This document shows positions 16,787 to 26,822 of a stretch of DNA of 64,000 bases, piece after piece. Under the pieces are notes generated by a model. The model did not search any database. It saw only the letters and a program-made list of their open reading frames with translations, and was not told where the DNA came from. The position numbers were made by a program, and so were the translations under genes. Positions within the stretch are counted from its first letter, which is position 1; each line of letters begins with the position of its first letter. Source of the stretch: Micromonospora profundi (GTDB lineage: Bacteria; Actinomycetota; Actinomycetes; Mycobacteriales; Micromonosporaceae); the NCBI RefSeq assembly GCF_011927785.1, contig NZ_JAATJK010000001.1, forward strand, positions 4,311,001 to 4,375,000, written 5' to 3'.

Positions 16787-17608
16787 TCAGGGGCCGCCTG
16801 CGGCGTCCAGGTCGGCCAGCCGGTCGTGCAGCGGCGTGAAGAGCGCGGGCGGGGCCGCGATCACCAGGTCGGGGCCGGCCGGGCTGCTCGCCAGCCCGGC
16901 GACCCGCACGCCGGCCTCCGCGGCCACCAGCCCGCCGGCGGCCAGGTCCCAGGGCGACAGACCCTTCTCGAAGTACGCGTCAAGCCGCCCCTCCGCCACC
17001 AGGCAGAGGTCCAGCGCGGCGGCGCCCATGCGGCGGATGTCGCGCACGTGCCGGATCAGCCCGGCCACCACCGATGCCTGGTGCTCCCGCCGACCGGCGT
17101 CGTAGCCGAAGCCGGTGCCGAGCAGCGCCTGCCCCAGATCCGTCTCGCCGGAACAGCGAAGCCGGACACCGTCGCGCCAGGCGCCGCCCCCGGCCGTGGC
17201 GGTCCACTCCTCGCCGGTGCTCACGTTGCGCACCACGCCGGCGACCACCACACCGTCGACCTCGGCGGCCAGCGACACCGCGCTGTACGGCAACCCGTAA
17301 AGATAGTTGACGGTTCCGTCGATCGGATCGATGATCCACCGCACGCCGCCCGGCTCGCCCGGCCCGGTGTCCTGCGTGCCGTACTCCTCACCCAGGACGG
17401 CGTCGCCCGGCCGCAACCGCCGCAGCGCGTCGAGCACCTGCCGCTCGACCGCCCGGTCCGCCGCGGTGACCACGTCGGTGACCGTGCTCTTGGTCGCCGC
17501 GACCGAAACGCCCTCGGCCCGCATCCGGTGCGCGGTGGCCGCGGCGTCCCGTGCCACATCGAGCGCGATGGCCAGCAGTTCCCGCGCTGGCGGTGCCGAT
17601 CGGTGCAT
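16787..17608 (-). CDS. suhB: Inositol monophosphatase family protein (SuhB-like)
   Basis: This 273-residue Mg2+/Li+-type phosphatase shows the metal-site motifs LGEEYG (Glu), WIIDPIDGTVNYLYGLP (Asp-Pro-Ile-Asp-Gly-Thr) and SPWDLAAGGLVAAEAG, in the normal order. It should dephosphorylate inositol-1-phosphate or a related sugar phosphate; inositol is needed for phosphatidylinositol and mycothiol in actinobacteria. ATG 17608 follows a GGGAAGGGGGG purine run. It converges on the Cei-like gene and diverges from the principal sigma factor gene, as in mycobacteria. Confidence 0.88.
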   Translation of the reverse strand: MHRSAPPARELLAIALDVARDAAATAHRMRAEGVSVAATKSTVTDVVTAADRAVERQVLDALRRLRPGDAVLGEEYGTQDTGPGEPGGVRWIIDPIDGTVNYLYGLPYSAVSLAAEVDGVVVAGVVRNVSTGEEWTATAGGGAWRDGVRLRCSGETDLGQALLGTGFGYDAGRREHQASVVAGLIRHVRDIRRMGAAALDLCLVAEGRLDAYFEKGLSPWDLAAGGLVAAEAGVRVAGLASSPAGPDLVIAAPPALFTPLHDRLADLDAAGGP

Positions 17609-17898
17609 CCCAAGGCCCCCCTTCCCGTACGACCGGGGTGTTCCGGGCCGTGCGCGAGTATCATCCTTACAAAGTCCACATCTGCGCCGAATCGGCGGTC
17701 CCGCCGCCGTTACGCAGTGCGGCGCAGGATGATCGCCGCAGACGGCGTTACAATTCACCCCTGCCCACGCGCCACGGACCACCGACCACCGGCCGGCCCG
17801 GGACACGGGGGTCCCTCAACCACATCGTCCGGCCCGGTTGACCCACACTGTGTCGGACGACCCGGCCGTGCCCGCTCTTCGCCTCCGGAAGGTCATTC

Positions 17899-19521
<1,623 letters not shown>

Positions 19522-19766
19522 GCCGGTTTCGTCAACCGAACGTGTCGCTTTGATCACCTGGCGTGCAACACCAGATGGAGATCGTCCGGATGCACGAATG
19601 TGATCGTTGACGTGGCACCCTTGGTGCACGGCACACTGTCCCTGCCAGGTGTGACCTCGGTCCCCCGCGGGCACACAGGGAAGGCAAGGCCCGGCATGGG
19701 TGTTGCACGATAGGTGAGCAACGACCGAAGAGATTGTTCATCGGTGACGACCAGAGGAGGAAGGCG

Positions 19767-20000
19767 ATGAACTCGACCCTCACGCCGCCGCCCGAGACGG
19801 TGGCGCCCCCAGCCGCCGATGAACGGTGCGACCGCTGCAACGCTGCCGGGAAACTCCGGATCACCCTGGCGGGTGGGAGCGAACTGGTGTTCTGCGGGCA
19901 CCACGCGAACAAGTACGCGGAGGATCTCGTGAAGATCACCGAGCGGTTCGCGACGGAGCCCGATTTCACCTGGCGTGGCGCCGATTTGATGGCGAACTAA
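19767..20000 (+). CDS. Small conserved actinobacterial protein with CxxC and CGHH motifs
   Basis: A 77-residue protein. CDRCNAAGKLRITLAGGSELVFCGHHANKY resembles a small zinc-binding finger (two Cys, then Cys-x-His-His). The C-terminal end (AEDLVKITERFATEPDF) is helical. The ATG follows GAGGAGG at good spacing and a strong terminator follows the gene. This family (DUF7455 in my recollection) is widespread near sigA; its role is unknown. Confidence 0.82.
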   Translation: MNSTLTPPPETVAPPAADERCDRCNAAGKLRITLAGGSELVFCGHHANKYAEDLVKITERFATEPDFTWRGADLMAN

Positions 20001-20013
20001 CCGCAAACGACAT

Positions 20014-20056
20014 AGCCGGCCGGAGGCACCCCGAGGGTGCCTCCGGCCGGCTTTTC
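20014..20056 (+). terminator. Rho-independent terminator
   Basis: The stem AGCCGGCCGGAGGCACC / GGGTGCCTCCGGCCGGCT with loop CCGA is essentially perfect and is followed by TTTT. It lies 14 bp after the small CxxC gene, so its assignment is clear. Confidence 0.9.
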
Positions 20057-20072
20057 GCTACCCAACCCCACT

Positions 20073-20113
20073 CGCGCCCCGCGCCCCGCGCCCCGCGCCC
20101 CGCGCCCCGCGCC
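20073..20113. repeat. Tandem 7-bp repeat CGCGCCC, about six units
   Basis: Five perfect consecutive CGCGCCC units plus a partial sixth lie in the intergenic region after the terminator. No coding role is visible. Short GC-only tandem repeats of this sort vary in copy number by slippage. Confidence 0.85.
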
Positions 20114-20242
20114 GAAGACCGTGCTCGAGCCAGGATGTAGTGGCCTCACGCCGCGCCGACACCACTGCATCCACGATCCAGCGTGAACTTGCGCCCGGGG
20201 CGCCCCAGCCACACCATCCGTTACGGGCGGGAAAGGTGAGCG

Positions 20243-21976
20243 TCAGAGGGTCTGGACTGTGGCTATGCGTTCCTCTAGCTGCTCGATCGTTGCCTGTGCG
20301 CTCGGCGGTCCCCCGCAGAGCCGCCGCAACTCCGCATGGATCTTGCCGTGGGGCTGGCCGGTGCGGTGGTGCCGAGCGGCCACCAGAGCGTTCAGTTGCC
20401 GCCTCAGGGCCACGCGACGCTGGGCGGCGCTCATGGGTGCCGGGGGCGCTGCCGTGGGCGCAGCGGCCGGCTGAGCGGCCCGCTCGGCGGTACGACGGCG
20501 CTGGGCGGCCAGTTGCTCGGTCTGCCGCTTGGTGAGCAGCAGCGAGACCTGGTCGGCGGTGAGCAGACCGGGCAGGCCGAGGTATTCCTCCTCCTCGGGG
20601 GTTCCCGCCTGCGCCGCGGTGCCGAAGGACGCGCCGTCGAAGATCACCTGGTCCAGTTCGGCGGTGGCCGAGAGGGCGGCGAACCGCTTCTCCAGCTCAC
20701 CGCTTGCCTGGTCGTCACGCTGCGCGCGTTCCAGCAGGTCGTCGTCGAGGCCGTCGGCTTCCTTGGGCTTGCCGAGCACGTGGTCCCGCTCGGTCTCCAT
20801 CTCGCTTGCCAGCCCGAGCAGGTGCGGCACGCTGGGCAGGAAGACCGAGGCGGTCTCGCCGGGCCGGCGGGCCCGGACGAACCGGCCGATGGCCTGCGCG
20901 AAGTAGAGCGGGGTGCTGGCGCTTGTGGCGTACACGCCGACCGCGAGTCGGGGGATGTCGACGCCCTCGGACACCATCCGCACCGCGACCAGCCACCGTT
21001 GCTCGGACGCCGCGAACGTCGCGATCCGCGCGGACGCGCCCTGGTCGTCGGAGAGCACCACGGCGGCCTTCTCGCCGGTCACCTGCTCGATGAGCTTCGC
21101 GTACGAACGGGCGGTCTGCTGGTCGGTGGCGATGATCAGGCCACCGGCGTCGGGCATGCCCGCGTTGCGGAGCACTGTGAGCCGGGCGTCGGCGGCGCGC
21201 AGCACCTGCGGCATCCAGTCCCCGGCCGGGTCCAGCGCGGTACGCCATGCCTGCGCCACCAGGTCCTGCGTCATGGGCTCACCGAGCCGGGCCGCCAGTT
21301 CCTCCCCCGCGTTGGTGCGCCAACGGGTCTCCCCGGAGTACGCGAGGAAGAGCACCGGCCGTACGACGCCGTCGCGCAGGGCGTCGGAGTAGCCGTACAC
21401 CGAGTCGGCGCGGGAGCGCAGCAGCCCGTCCCCGCCCCGCTCGTAGCTGACGAACGGGATCGGGTTGTCGTCGGAGCGGAACGGGGTCCCGGTGAGCATC
21501 AGCCGGCGTACGGCAGGTTCGAAGGCGTTCTTCACCCCGTCGCCCCAGGACCGGGAGTCGCCGGCGTGGTGGATCTCGTCGAGGATGACGAGGGTGCGTC
21601 GGGTCATTGTGCGCCGCCTGTGCACCTGCGGGGCCATTCCCACCTGGGCGTAGGTGACCACCGCGCCGTGGAAGTCGGCAGCGGAGTGCAGGTCGGCGTT
21701 GCGGAACGCGGCGTCGAGTTGGATGCCGACCCGGGCGGCGGCGTCCGCCCACTGGTTCTTCAGATGCTCGGTGGGCGCGACAACTGTGACGGCCTCGACG
21801 GTGCCGTCGGCGAGGAGTTCGGCGGCGATCCGCAGGGCGAATGTGGTCTTTCCGGCACCGGGGGTGGCGACCGCTGTGAAGTCCTCGGTGCGGCGGCGCA
21901 GGTACTCCACGAGGGCTTTGCGCTGCCATGCGCGCAGTGCCGGGAACGTCTCGAGCACCGGCGTCCGGGCTGCCAC
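20243..21976 (-). CDS. Superfamily 2 DEAD/DEAH-box helicase (restriction-helicase-like)
   Basis: This 577-residue SF2 ATPase has motif I ATPGAGKTTFALRIA (about 37-51), motif II ILDEIHHAGD (DEIH), motif III LTGTPFRSD, and a C-terminal helicase domain with a motif V-like region (VRMVSEGVDIPRLAVGVYAT) and motif VI QAIGRFVRARRPGE. The last about 100 residues are Ala/Arg/Gln-rich and likely bind nucleic acid. It is standalone, without nuclease or methylase neighbours, so it is probably a general DNA or RNA translocase. The N-terminal helix LRAWQRKALVEYL is the Q-motif-like region. GTG start at 21976. Confidence 0.88.
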   Translation of the reverse strand: MAARTPVLETFPALRAWQRKALVEYLRRRTEDFTAVATPGAGKTTFALRIAAELLADGTVEAVTVVAPTEHLKNQWADAAARVGIQLDAAFRNADLHSAADFHGAVVTYAQVGMAPQVHRRRTMTRRTLVILDEIHHAGDSRSWGDGVKNAFEPAVRRLMLTGTPFRSDDNPIPFVSYERGGDGLLRSRADSVYGYSDALRDGVVRPVLFLAYSGETRWRTNAGEELAARLGEPMTQDLVAQAWRTALDPAGDWMPQVLRAADARLTVLRNAGMPDAGGLIIATDQQTARSYAKLIEQVTGEKAAVVLSDDQGASARIATFAASEQRWLVAVRMVSEGVDIPRLAVGVYATSASTPLYFAQAIGRFVRARRPGETASVFLPSVPHLLGLASEMETERDHVLGKPKEADGLDDDLLERAQRDDQASGELEKRFAALSATAELDQVIFDGASFGTAAQAGTPEEEEYLGLPGLLTADQVSLLLTKRQTEQLAAQRRRTAERAAQPAAAPTAAPPAPMSAAQRRVALRRQLNALVAARHHRTGQPHGKIHAELRRLCGGPPSAQATIEQLEERIATVQTL

Positions 21977-22153
21977 GCGAAGCTCCTCTCCGACCGCACG
22001 ACGGCGGATCCGGGGCGAGGGCCACGAGTACCGCCGCCCATGAAAACGCCTCCGCGCAGAAGCTGCCGCGAAGGCCGACTCAGCATAACCAGCGCGGGCC
22101 GCACAGCCCAGGCGACGCCACGCTGGTCACATCCGTCACTCCGGCCTGCGGTG

Positions 22154-22816
22154 TCACCACTCCCGGTCGGTACGCGGATCAGCCCCGCCGGTGCGTGGCG
22201 GTCGCAGTGTCGCCACAGGGGCGGACCAGCGTCGGCGCAGCGCGATGAGGCGCAGCCCGAAGACCAGCACGACGGCGGCGGTGAGCGGCGCGGGGCCAGT
22301 CTGCCCGGTGACGTACAGCAGCACCACTGTCACCGATCCGGCGAGGGCGGCCAGCGCGTAGATCTCCCGGCGCAGCACCACAGGGATCTCGGCGGTGAGC
22401 AGGTCCCGGCAGAGCCCACCGCCGATTGCGGTGAGCATGCCGATCAGGCAGGCGCCGACCGCCGGCACGCCGGCGTCGAGCGCCTTGAGCGTGCCGGTGA
22501 CTGTGAAAAGGCCGAGGCCCGCAGCGTCCAGCACCAGCACTGTGGTGCGCAGTCGGGCGAGTTGGGGATGCAGCCAGAAGACGGCGAGGGCGGTGATCGC
22601 GGCGGTGGCCGCGTACCGCCAGTCGGCGAAGGCCAGTGGCGGGACCTCGTCGATGACCAGGTCGCGGAAGATTCCGCCGCCGAGGGCGGCCACGAACCCG
22701 ACGAACGCGACACCGAACAGGTCGAGTCGCTTGGCCACCGCCGCAGAGGCCCCGGAGGCGGCGAAGACGGCCACTCCGGTCAGGTCGGCAAGGAGCAGGC
22801 CGGTGGAGGTGGTCAC
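22154..22816 (-). CDS. Trimeric intracellular cation (TRIC/UPF0126) family channel-like protein
   Basis: The 220-residue membrane protein has seven predicted helices and two copies of the family repeat: FAASGASAAVAKRLDLFGVAFVGFVAALGGGIFRDL and, in the second half, LDAAGLGLFTVTGTLKALDAG...LIGMLTAIGGGLCRDLL. Prokaryotic TRIC proteins are K+/Na+ permeable channels; YicG-type proteins of the same family are implicated in glycine uptake. The C-terminal tail is Arg-rich and cytoplasmic. Confidence 0.88.
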   Translation of the reverse strand: MTTSTGLLLADLTGVAVFAASGASAAVAKRLDLFGVAFVGFVAALGGGIFRDLVIDEVPPLAFADWRYAATAAITALAVFWLHPQLARLRTTVLVLDAAGLGLFTVTGTLKALDAGVPAVGACLIGMLTAIGGGLCRDLLTAEIPVVLRREIYALAALAGSVTVVLLYVTGQTGPAPLTAAVVLVFGLRLIALRRRWSAPVATLRPPRTGGADPRTDREW

Positions 22817-22856
22817 CGCCGCAGGCTACGTCGCCGGCCCGAAGACCTGCCTCAGT

Positions 22857-23075
22857 TCACTCCCGGTACGAGTCGTAGATCTCCTTGCACTTGGGGCAGA
22901 CCGGCGAGCCCGGCTTTGCCGCCTTGGTGACCGGGAAGGTCTCCCCGCAGAGAGCGACGACGAAGGTGCCCATGACGGCACTCTCGGCGATCTTCTCCTT
23001 GCGGACGTAGTGGAACATCTCGGGACCGGTGTCGGCGTCCTTCAGTTCCGGACGCTCGAGAACCTCTGTGCTCAC
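22857..23075 (-). CDS. DUF3039 family small zinc-binding protein
   Basis: This 72-residue protein begins [13 protein letters not shown], a family signature. It contains ALCGETF and [11 protein letters not shown], whose three cysteines fit a zinc site. GGAGG lies 7 bases before GTG 23075. It is found near sigA/sigB in many actinobacteria; the function is unknown. It is divergent from psuG. Confidence 0.88.
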   Translation of the reverse strand: MSTEVLERPELKDADTGPEMFHYVRKEKIAESAVMGTFVVALCGETFPVTKAAKPGSPVCPKCKEIYDSYRE

Positions 23076-23163
23076 GTTGGCACCTCCGGCCGTCAAGTTT
23101 GGCAGGTCAAAACGGATGGGTCCACTTGAGGTCTGTCCGGAACCGACCCGTACCGTGCCCGAT

Positions 23164-24096
23164 GTGACTGACTTTCGCATCAGCTACGGCACCGAAGTGG
23201 CCGAAGCCCTGCACGACGGGCGGCCCGTTGTCGCCCTGGAGAGCACAATCGTCTCGCACGGCCTGCCCCGCCCGGAAAACCTCCGGGTGGCGCGGGAGAT
23301 CGAGCTTGCGGTCCGGGACGCCGGGGCGGTGCCGGCGACGATCGGCATGATCCGTGGCGAGCTTGTGGTCGGCCTCGATGACGCGCAGCTCACAAGGCTC
23401 GCGACCGTCGATGGTGTGGCCAAGCTCTCGGTCCGTGACCTGGCGGTGGGTGCGGCGACGGGCGCGGACGGAGCGACCACGGTGGCCGCGACCAGCGCGG
23501 TCGCTGCGGCGGCCGGCATCGAGGTGTTCGCCACCGGTGGGCTGGGCGGCGTGCACCGGGAGGCGGCGCACACCTTCGACGAGTCCGCCGACCTCATCAC
23601 GCTGGCCCGGACCCCGATCACCGTGGTCTGCGCCGGCGTCAAGTCGATCCTCGACGTGGGCGCCACGCTGGAGCGGTTGGAGACCCTCGGCGTCGCGGTC
23701 GTCGGTTACCGCACCCACCGGTTCCCCGGGTTCTACCTCACCGACGGCGGCTTCGACCTGGACTGGTCGCTGGACTCGCCGGAGCAGATCGCCGCGGCTC
23801 TGGCCGCCCGTGACGCGCAGGCCGTCCACACCGGCGGCCTGATCGTCGCCAATCCGCTGCCGGTCGACGAGCAGTTGGACCCGGAACTGCACGACCGGAC
23901 CCTCGCCGACGGCCTGGCCCTGCTGGAGCGCGACGGGGTGACCGGCAAGGCCGTCACGCCGTACCTGCTGGCGCACTTCCACTCGGCCACCGAGGGGGCG
24001 AGCCTGACGGTGAACGTCCGGATCATCCTGCGCAACGCCGATCTTGCCGCCCGGATCGCGGTGGCCTCGGCCGCCCGCACCGCTACGCCGGCATGA
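23164..24096 (+). CDS. psuG: Pseudouridine-5'-phosphate glycosidase
   Basis: PsuG splits the C-C glycosidic bond of pseudouridine 5'-phosphate to uracil and ribose 5-phosphate. The 310-residue protein shows [83 protein letters not shown] and TEGASLTVN, all typical of the family. GTG 23164 lies 7 bases after TACCGT (23151-23156), a leaderless arrangement. The last 4 bases overlap the next gene's ATG, so the two are translationally coupled. Confidence 0.95.
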   Translation: MTDFRISYGTEVAEALHDGRPVVALESTIVSHGLPRPENLRVAREIELAVRDAGAVPATIGMIRGELVVGLDDAQLTRLATVDGVAKLSVRDLAVGAATGADGATTVAATSAVAAAAGIEVFATGGLGGVHREAAHTFDESADLITLARTPITVVCAGVKSILDVGATLERLETLGVAVVGYRTHRFPGFYLTDGGFDLDWSLDSPEQIAAALAARDAQAVHTGGLIVANPLPVDEQLDPELHDRTLADGLALLERDGVTGKAVTPYLLAHFHSATEGASLTVNVRIILRNADLAARIAVASAARTATPA

Positions 24097-24992
24097 CCCG
24101 ACCGGCCCGGATGGTCGTCGTCGGGGACGTGATCACCGACGTGCTCGCGGTGCTGTCCGGTCCACTGGCGGCCGGTTCGGACACCAGGGCCGAGATCAGC
24201 CTCGGTGGTGGCGGGCAGGCGGCCAACACCGCCGCCTGGGTCGCCGCGCAGAAGGTGCCGGTCACGCTCGTCGCGGCGGTCGGTGACGACGACGCGGGGC
24301 GTGACCGGCTGGCCGAGTTGGAGCGGGCCGGCGTCGACTGCGCGCTCGAGCGGGTCGAGGACGCCCCGACCGGCACTGTGATCGTGCTGGCCACCGACGG
24401 CGAGCGGACCATGGTCAGCCAGCGGGGCGCGAACCTGCGGCTCAGCGCCGAGCACGTCGACCGCGCCCTCGCCCAGACGCCCGACGCCGGGCATCTGCAC
24501 CTGTCCGCGTACACCCTGTTGGACGACGCGTCGCGCGGCGCGGGGCTGCGGGCGTTGGCCGCCGCCCGCGAGCGTGGGCTCACCACGAGCGTCGACGCGG
24601 CCTCCGCGGCGCCGCTGCGGCGGGTGGGCGCGGCGGCCTTCCTGAGTTGGGTACGCGAGGTCGACCTGCTGCTTGTCAACGCGGACGAGGCCACGGTGCT
24701 GGCCGGCGGGTTGGACCCGGCGGCGCAGGGGCGGGCGTTGTCGGCGACGGCCCGGCGGGTGGTGGTCAAGGGCGGCGCGGCGGGGGCGGTCTGGGTCGAC
24801 CGGTGGGCCACCGTCAGCGTGGCGACGGCCCGGCGGGTGACGGTGGTGGACGTCACGGGGGCCGGGGACGCCTTCGCGGCCGGGCTGCTCACCGCGTGGC
24901 TGGCAGGTGCCACGCCGACCGCTGCCCTGGATCGCGCCACCGAACTGGGCGCGCTCGCCGTCTCGACAGTGGGGGCGCGACCACGGCCGTGA
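24093..24992 (+). CDS. psuK: PfkB-family carbohydrate kinase, probable pseudouridine kinase
   Basis: This 299-residue ribokinase-type enzyme has the substrate-binding [17 protein letters not shown] region (about 36-52), the MVSQRGAN loop and the catalytic [14 protein letters not shown] motif near residue 255. Because it overlaps psuG by 4 bp (ATGA), it most likely phosphorylates pseudouridine to the PsuG substrate. It is also like adenosine/ribokinases, so the substrate is inferred from context. Together the pair recycles pseudouridine from RNA turnover. Confidence 0.85.
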   Translation: MTRPARMVVVGDVITDVLAVLSGPLAAGSDTRAEISLGGGGQAANTAAWVAAQKVPVTLVAAVGDDDAGRDRLAELERAGVDCALERVEDAPTGTVIVLATDGERTMVSQRGANLRLSAEHVDRALAQTPDAGHLHLSAYTLLDDASRGAGLRALAAARERGLTTSVDAASAAPLRRVGAAAFLSWVREVDLLLVNADEATVLAGGLDPAAQGRALSATARRVVVKGGAAGAVWVDRWATVSVATARRVTVVDVTGAGDAFAAGLLTAWLAGATPTAALDRATELGALAVSTVGARPRP

Positions 24993-25022
24993 TCTGTCGG
25001 GCCCTGGCCCGCGCGGCGCGGG

Positions 25023-25379
25023 TCAGGGTTCGGCGTCGATGATCTTGTGCGGGTGCTCCTCGGTGGTGAGGCTCATCGGCGGGGAGTCGTCCGTCCGGCG
25101 GGGGCGGAAGCGGTTGGCCAGCCGGTGCTCCTCCTTGGGCGGCCTGTCGTTGGCCAGCAGCACCGCCAGCCACGGGATGACCACCATGCCAAGGGCGCAC
25201 AGGGGCAGCCAGAGCCACAGCAGCGGGGCCTTCACGCCGACCAGGATCGCGCCAGCGACGATGCAGGCCACCCGGATGCCCATCATCAGGACATAGCGGC
25301 GCTGACGGCTCGTGAGCTGATCGTTCTGGCTGCGCGAGGCGTCGGTGATCAGAATCGGCTGGTACGCCTGACGCTTCAC
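25023..25379 (-). CDS. DUF3099 family membrane protein
   Basis: The 118-residue protein has a conserved N-terminus (QPILITDASRSQNDQLTSRQRRYVLMM), two membrane helices (about 35-55 and 60-80) and a soluble acidic-basic C-terminus. The family occurs near sigB/DUF3039 genes in actinobacteria (Rv2709-like by position). GTG 25379 has AGGAGG upstream. Function unknown. Confidence 0.85.
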   Translation of the reverse strand: MKRQAYQPILITDASRSQNDQLTSRQRRYVLMMGIRVACIVAGAILVGVKAPLLWLWLPLCALGMVVIPWLAVLLANDRPPKEEHRLANRFRPRRTDDSPPMSLTTEEHPHKIIDAEP

Positions 25380-25486
25380 CTTGGACCTCCTCGAGGGGGT
25401 TACGCCTCATCCTGTCACCGCGAAGCCGTGATCAGCGAAATTTGCCGCATACCGCGTCGTGTTACGCGCGTGGTACGCTGCGCCCC

Positions 25487-25774
25487 GTGGGCAGCAGGTT
25501 CAGCTTCACCGACGAGGCGTTGGCCAACCTGAGGGTCTACGACGTCACACCCGGGGAAGTCTGGGAGGCGCTGCACAGCGCCCGACGGGTCATCCGCCAC
25601 CTGGGCGACGACGTGATGGTGGTCTACGCCGCCGCCCGACGGGGTCGCCGACTGGCGGTGCTGCTCGCCGAAGCCGATGGCAGCGACAACGACTGGGACA
25701 TCCTCTCCGCCCGCGAGCTGAGCGACGTCGAGTCCAAGCGCTACGACGAGGCCGTGCGGAGAGATCGCCGATGA
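25487..25774 (+). CDS. Putative toxin of a BrnT/DUF4258-like toxin-antitoxin pair
   Basis: A small 95-residue protein. The pattern YDVTPGEVWEALHSARRVIRHLGDDVMVVYAAARRGRRLAVLLAEADG followed by WDILSARELSDVESKRYDEAVRR resembles the BrnT/RelE-like RNase fold (beta strands with a C-terminal helix ending in a RRY-type segment). A growth-inhibiting RNase activity is inferred, not shown. GTG 25487 lies 7 bases after TACGCT (25474-25479), a leaderless arrangement. The stop overlaps the ATG of a ribbon-helix-helix protein, the usual order for brnT-brnA. Confidence 0.7.
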   Translation: MGSRFSFTDEALANLRVYDVTPGEVWEALHSARRVIRHLGDDVMVVYAAARRGRRLAVLLAEADGSDNDWDILSARELSDVESKRYDEAVRRDRR

Positions 25775-26100
25775 GGGGGGCCGTGACGATGCACCGTAAC
25801 GACGCGACCAAGCAGTTCCACAGCGGCGACGACCGGATCGCCGAGTTGATCGACCATAGTCCGGCGGTGGACCTGCCCACCCCCGACACCGACGTGCCGA
25901 TGGTGAGCCGATCGGTCCGGCTGCCGCTGGACACCTACGAGCGGGTCCGCGCCGCCGCCGACGCCCGGGGCATCGGCGTCACCACGCTGATGCGGCAGTG
26001 GATCGAGGCCGGCCTGGCCGACCTGGACGACTCGGCCACCGTCTCGCTCGCCGACGTCCGGCGCGCGCTGGCCTCGCTGGCCCACCCGACCGCCGCCTGA
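25771..26100 (+). CDS. Ribbon-helix-helix (CopG/BrnA-like) antitoxin
   Basis: The 109-residue protein has a C-terminal RHH-like core: SRSVRLPLDTYERVRAAADARGIGVTTLMRQWIEAGLADL. The beta strand reads VSRSVRLPL and is followed by two helices. The N-terminal part (TKQFHSGDDRIAELIDHSP) would bind the toxin. ATG 25771 overlaps the toxin stop as ATGA and has GGAGAG 8 bases upstream; ATG 25789 is a possible alternative. It should repress its own promoter and neutralise the toxin. Confidence 0.75.
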   Translation: MRGAVTMHRNDATKQFHSGDDRIAELIDHSPAVDLPTPDTDVPMVSRSVRLPLDTYERVRAAADARGIGVTTLMRQWIEAGLADLDDSATVSLADVRRALASLAHPTAA

Positions 26101-26109
26101 GCGCACCGC

Positions 26110-26691
26110 TCAGCCGTCGGCGGCCTTCGCCTTCGCGGCCGCCTTCATCTGCTGCTTGTACTCCCGCACCCGGCGCAGCGAGTCGGCGTCGGTGACGTCG
26201 GCCACCGACCGGTACGCGCCAGGGTCGCCGTAGCCACCGGCCGCCTTCCGCCAGTCCTGCGGCGTCACCCCGAACCGCTTGCCGAGCAGGGCCACGAAGA
26301 TCTGCGCCTTCTGCTTGCCGAAGCCGGGCAGCTCGCCGACCCGGCGCAGCAGCTCCGGCCCGTCGGTGACGTCCGACCAGAGCAGCGCCGCGTCCCCGTC
26401 GTAGCGCTCCACCAGGACCCGGCAGACCTCCTGCACCCGGGCCGCCATCGCCTTCGGGAACCGGTGCAGCGCGGGCGGCTGGGCGAAGAGCGCCACCAGC
26501 GCGTCCCCGTCGTACCCGGCCAGCTCCGCCGCGTCCAGATCGTGACCGAGCCGCTGGCTCAGCACGTACGGCGAGGAGAACGCCTTCTCCATCGGCACCT
26601 GCTGGTCCAGGGTCATACCGATGAGCAGGGCCAGCGGGCTGCGCTCCAGCAGCCGGTTGGCTTCGGGGTCGATGGGAAGCACGAGCGTCAT
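26110..26691 (-). CDS. HhH-GPD family base-excision DNA repair protein
   Basis: This 193-residue helix-hairpin-helix protein belongs to a family that resembles DNA glycosylases. The segments LLIGMTLDQQVPMEKAFSSPYVLSQRLG and ELLRRVGELPGFGKQKAQIFVALLGKRFGV are the expected helices and hairpin (LPGFGKQKA). The catalytic Asp of GPD enzymes usually follows the hairpin by about 20 residues; DWRKAAGGYGDPGAY and VADVTDADSL are the candidate region. The lesion specificity is unknown. It converges on the RHH antitoxin gene. Confidence 0.82.
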   Translation of the reverse strand: MTLVLPIDPEANRLLERSPLALLIGMTLDQQVPMEKAFSSPYVLSQRLGHDLDAAELAGYDGDALVALFAQPPALHRFPKAMAARVQEVCRVLVERYDGDAALLWSDVTDGPELLRRVGELPGFGKQKAQIFVALLGKRFGVTPQDWRKAAGGYGDPGAYRSVADVTDADSLRRVREYKQQMKAAAKAKAADG

Positions 26692-26822
26692 GCGGACATC
26701 TTGCCGGGTCGGCCGGGTGCGGATGGACCGCCGCGCTAACCTCGGCGCGTCTCGCCGGCCGCGTAGCTGGGACCGGGGACATGTTGCCGATACTCTCGGT
26801 GGGTCCCCAGAAGGAGGTGGCC

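Noticed and set aside
20073..20113. CRISPR repeat
   Set aside because: The units are directly adjacent 7-mers without spacers, and there are no cas genes.
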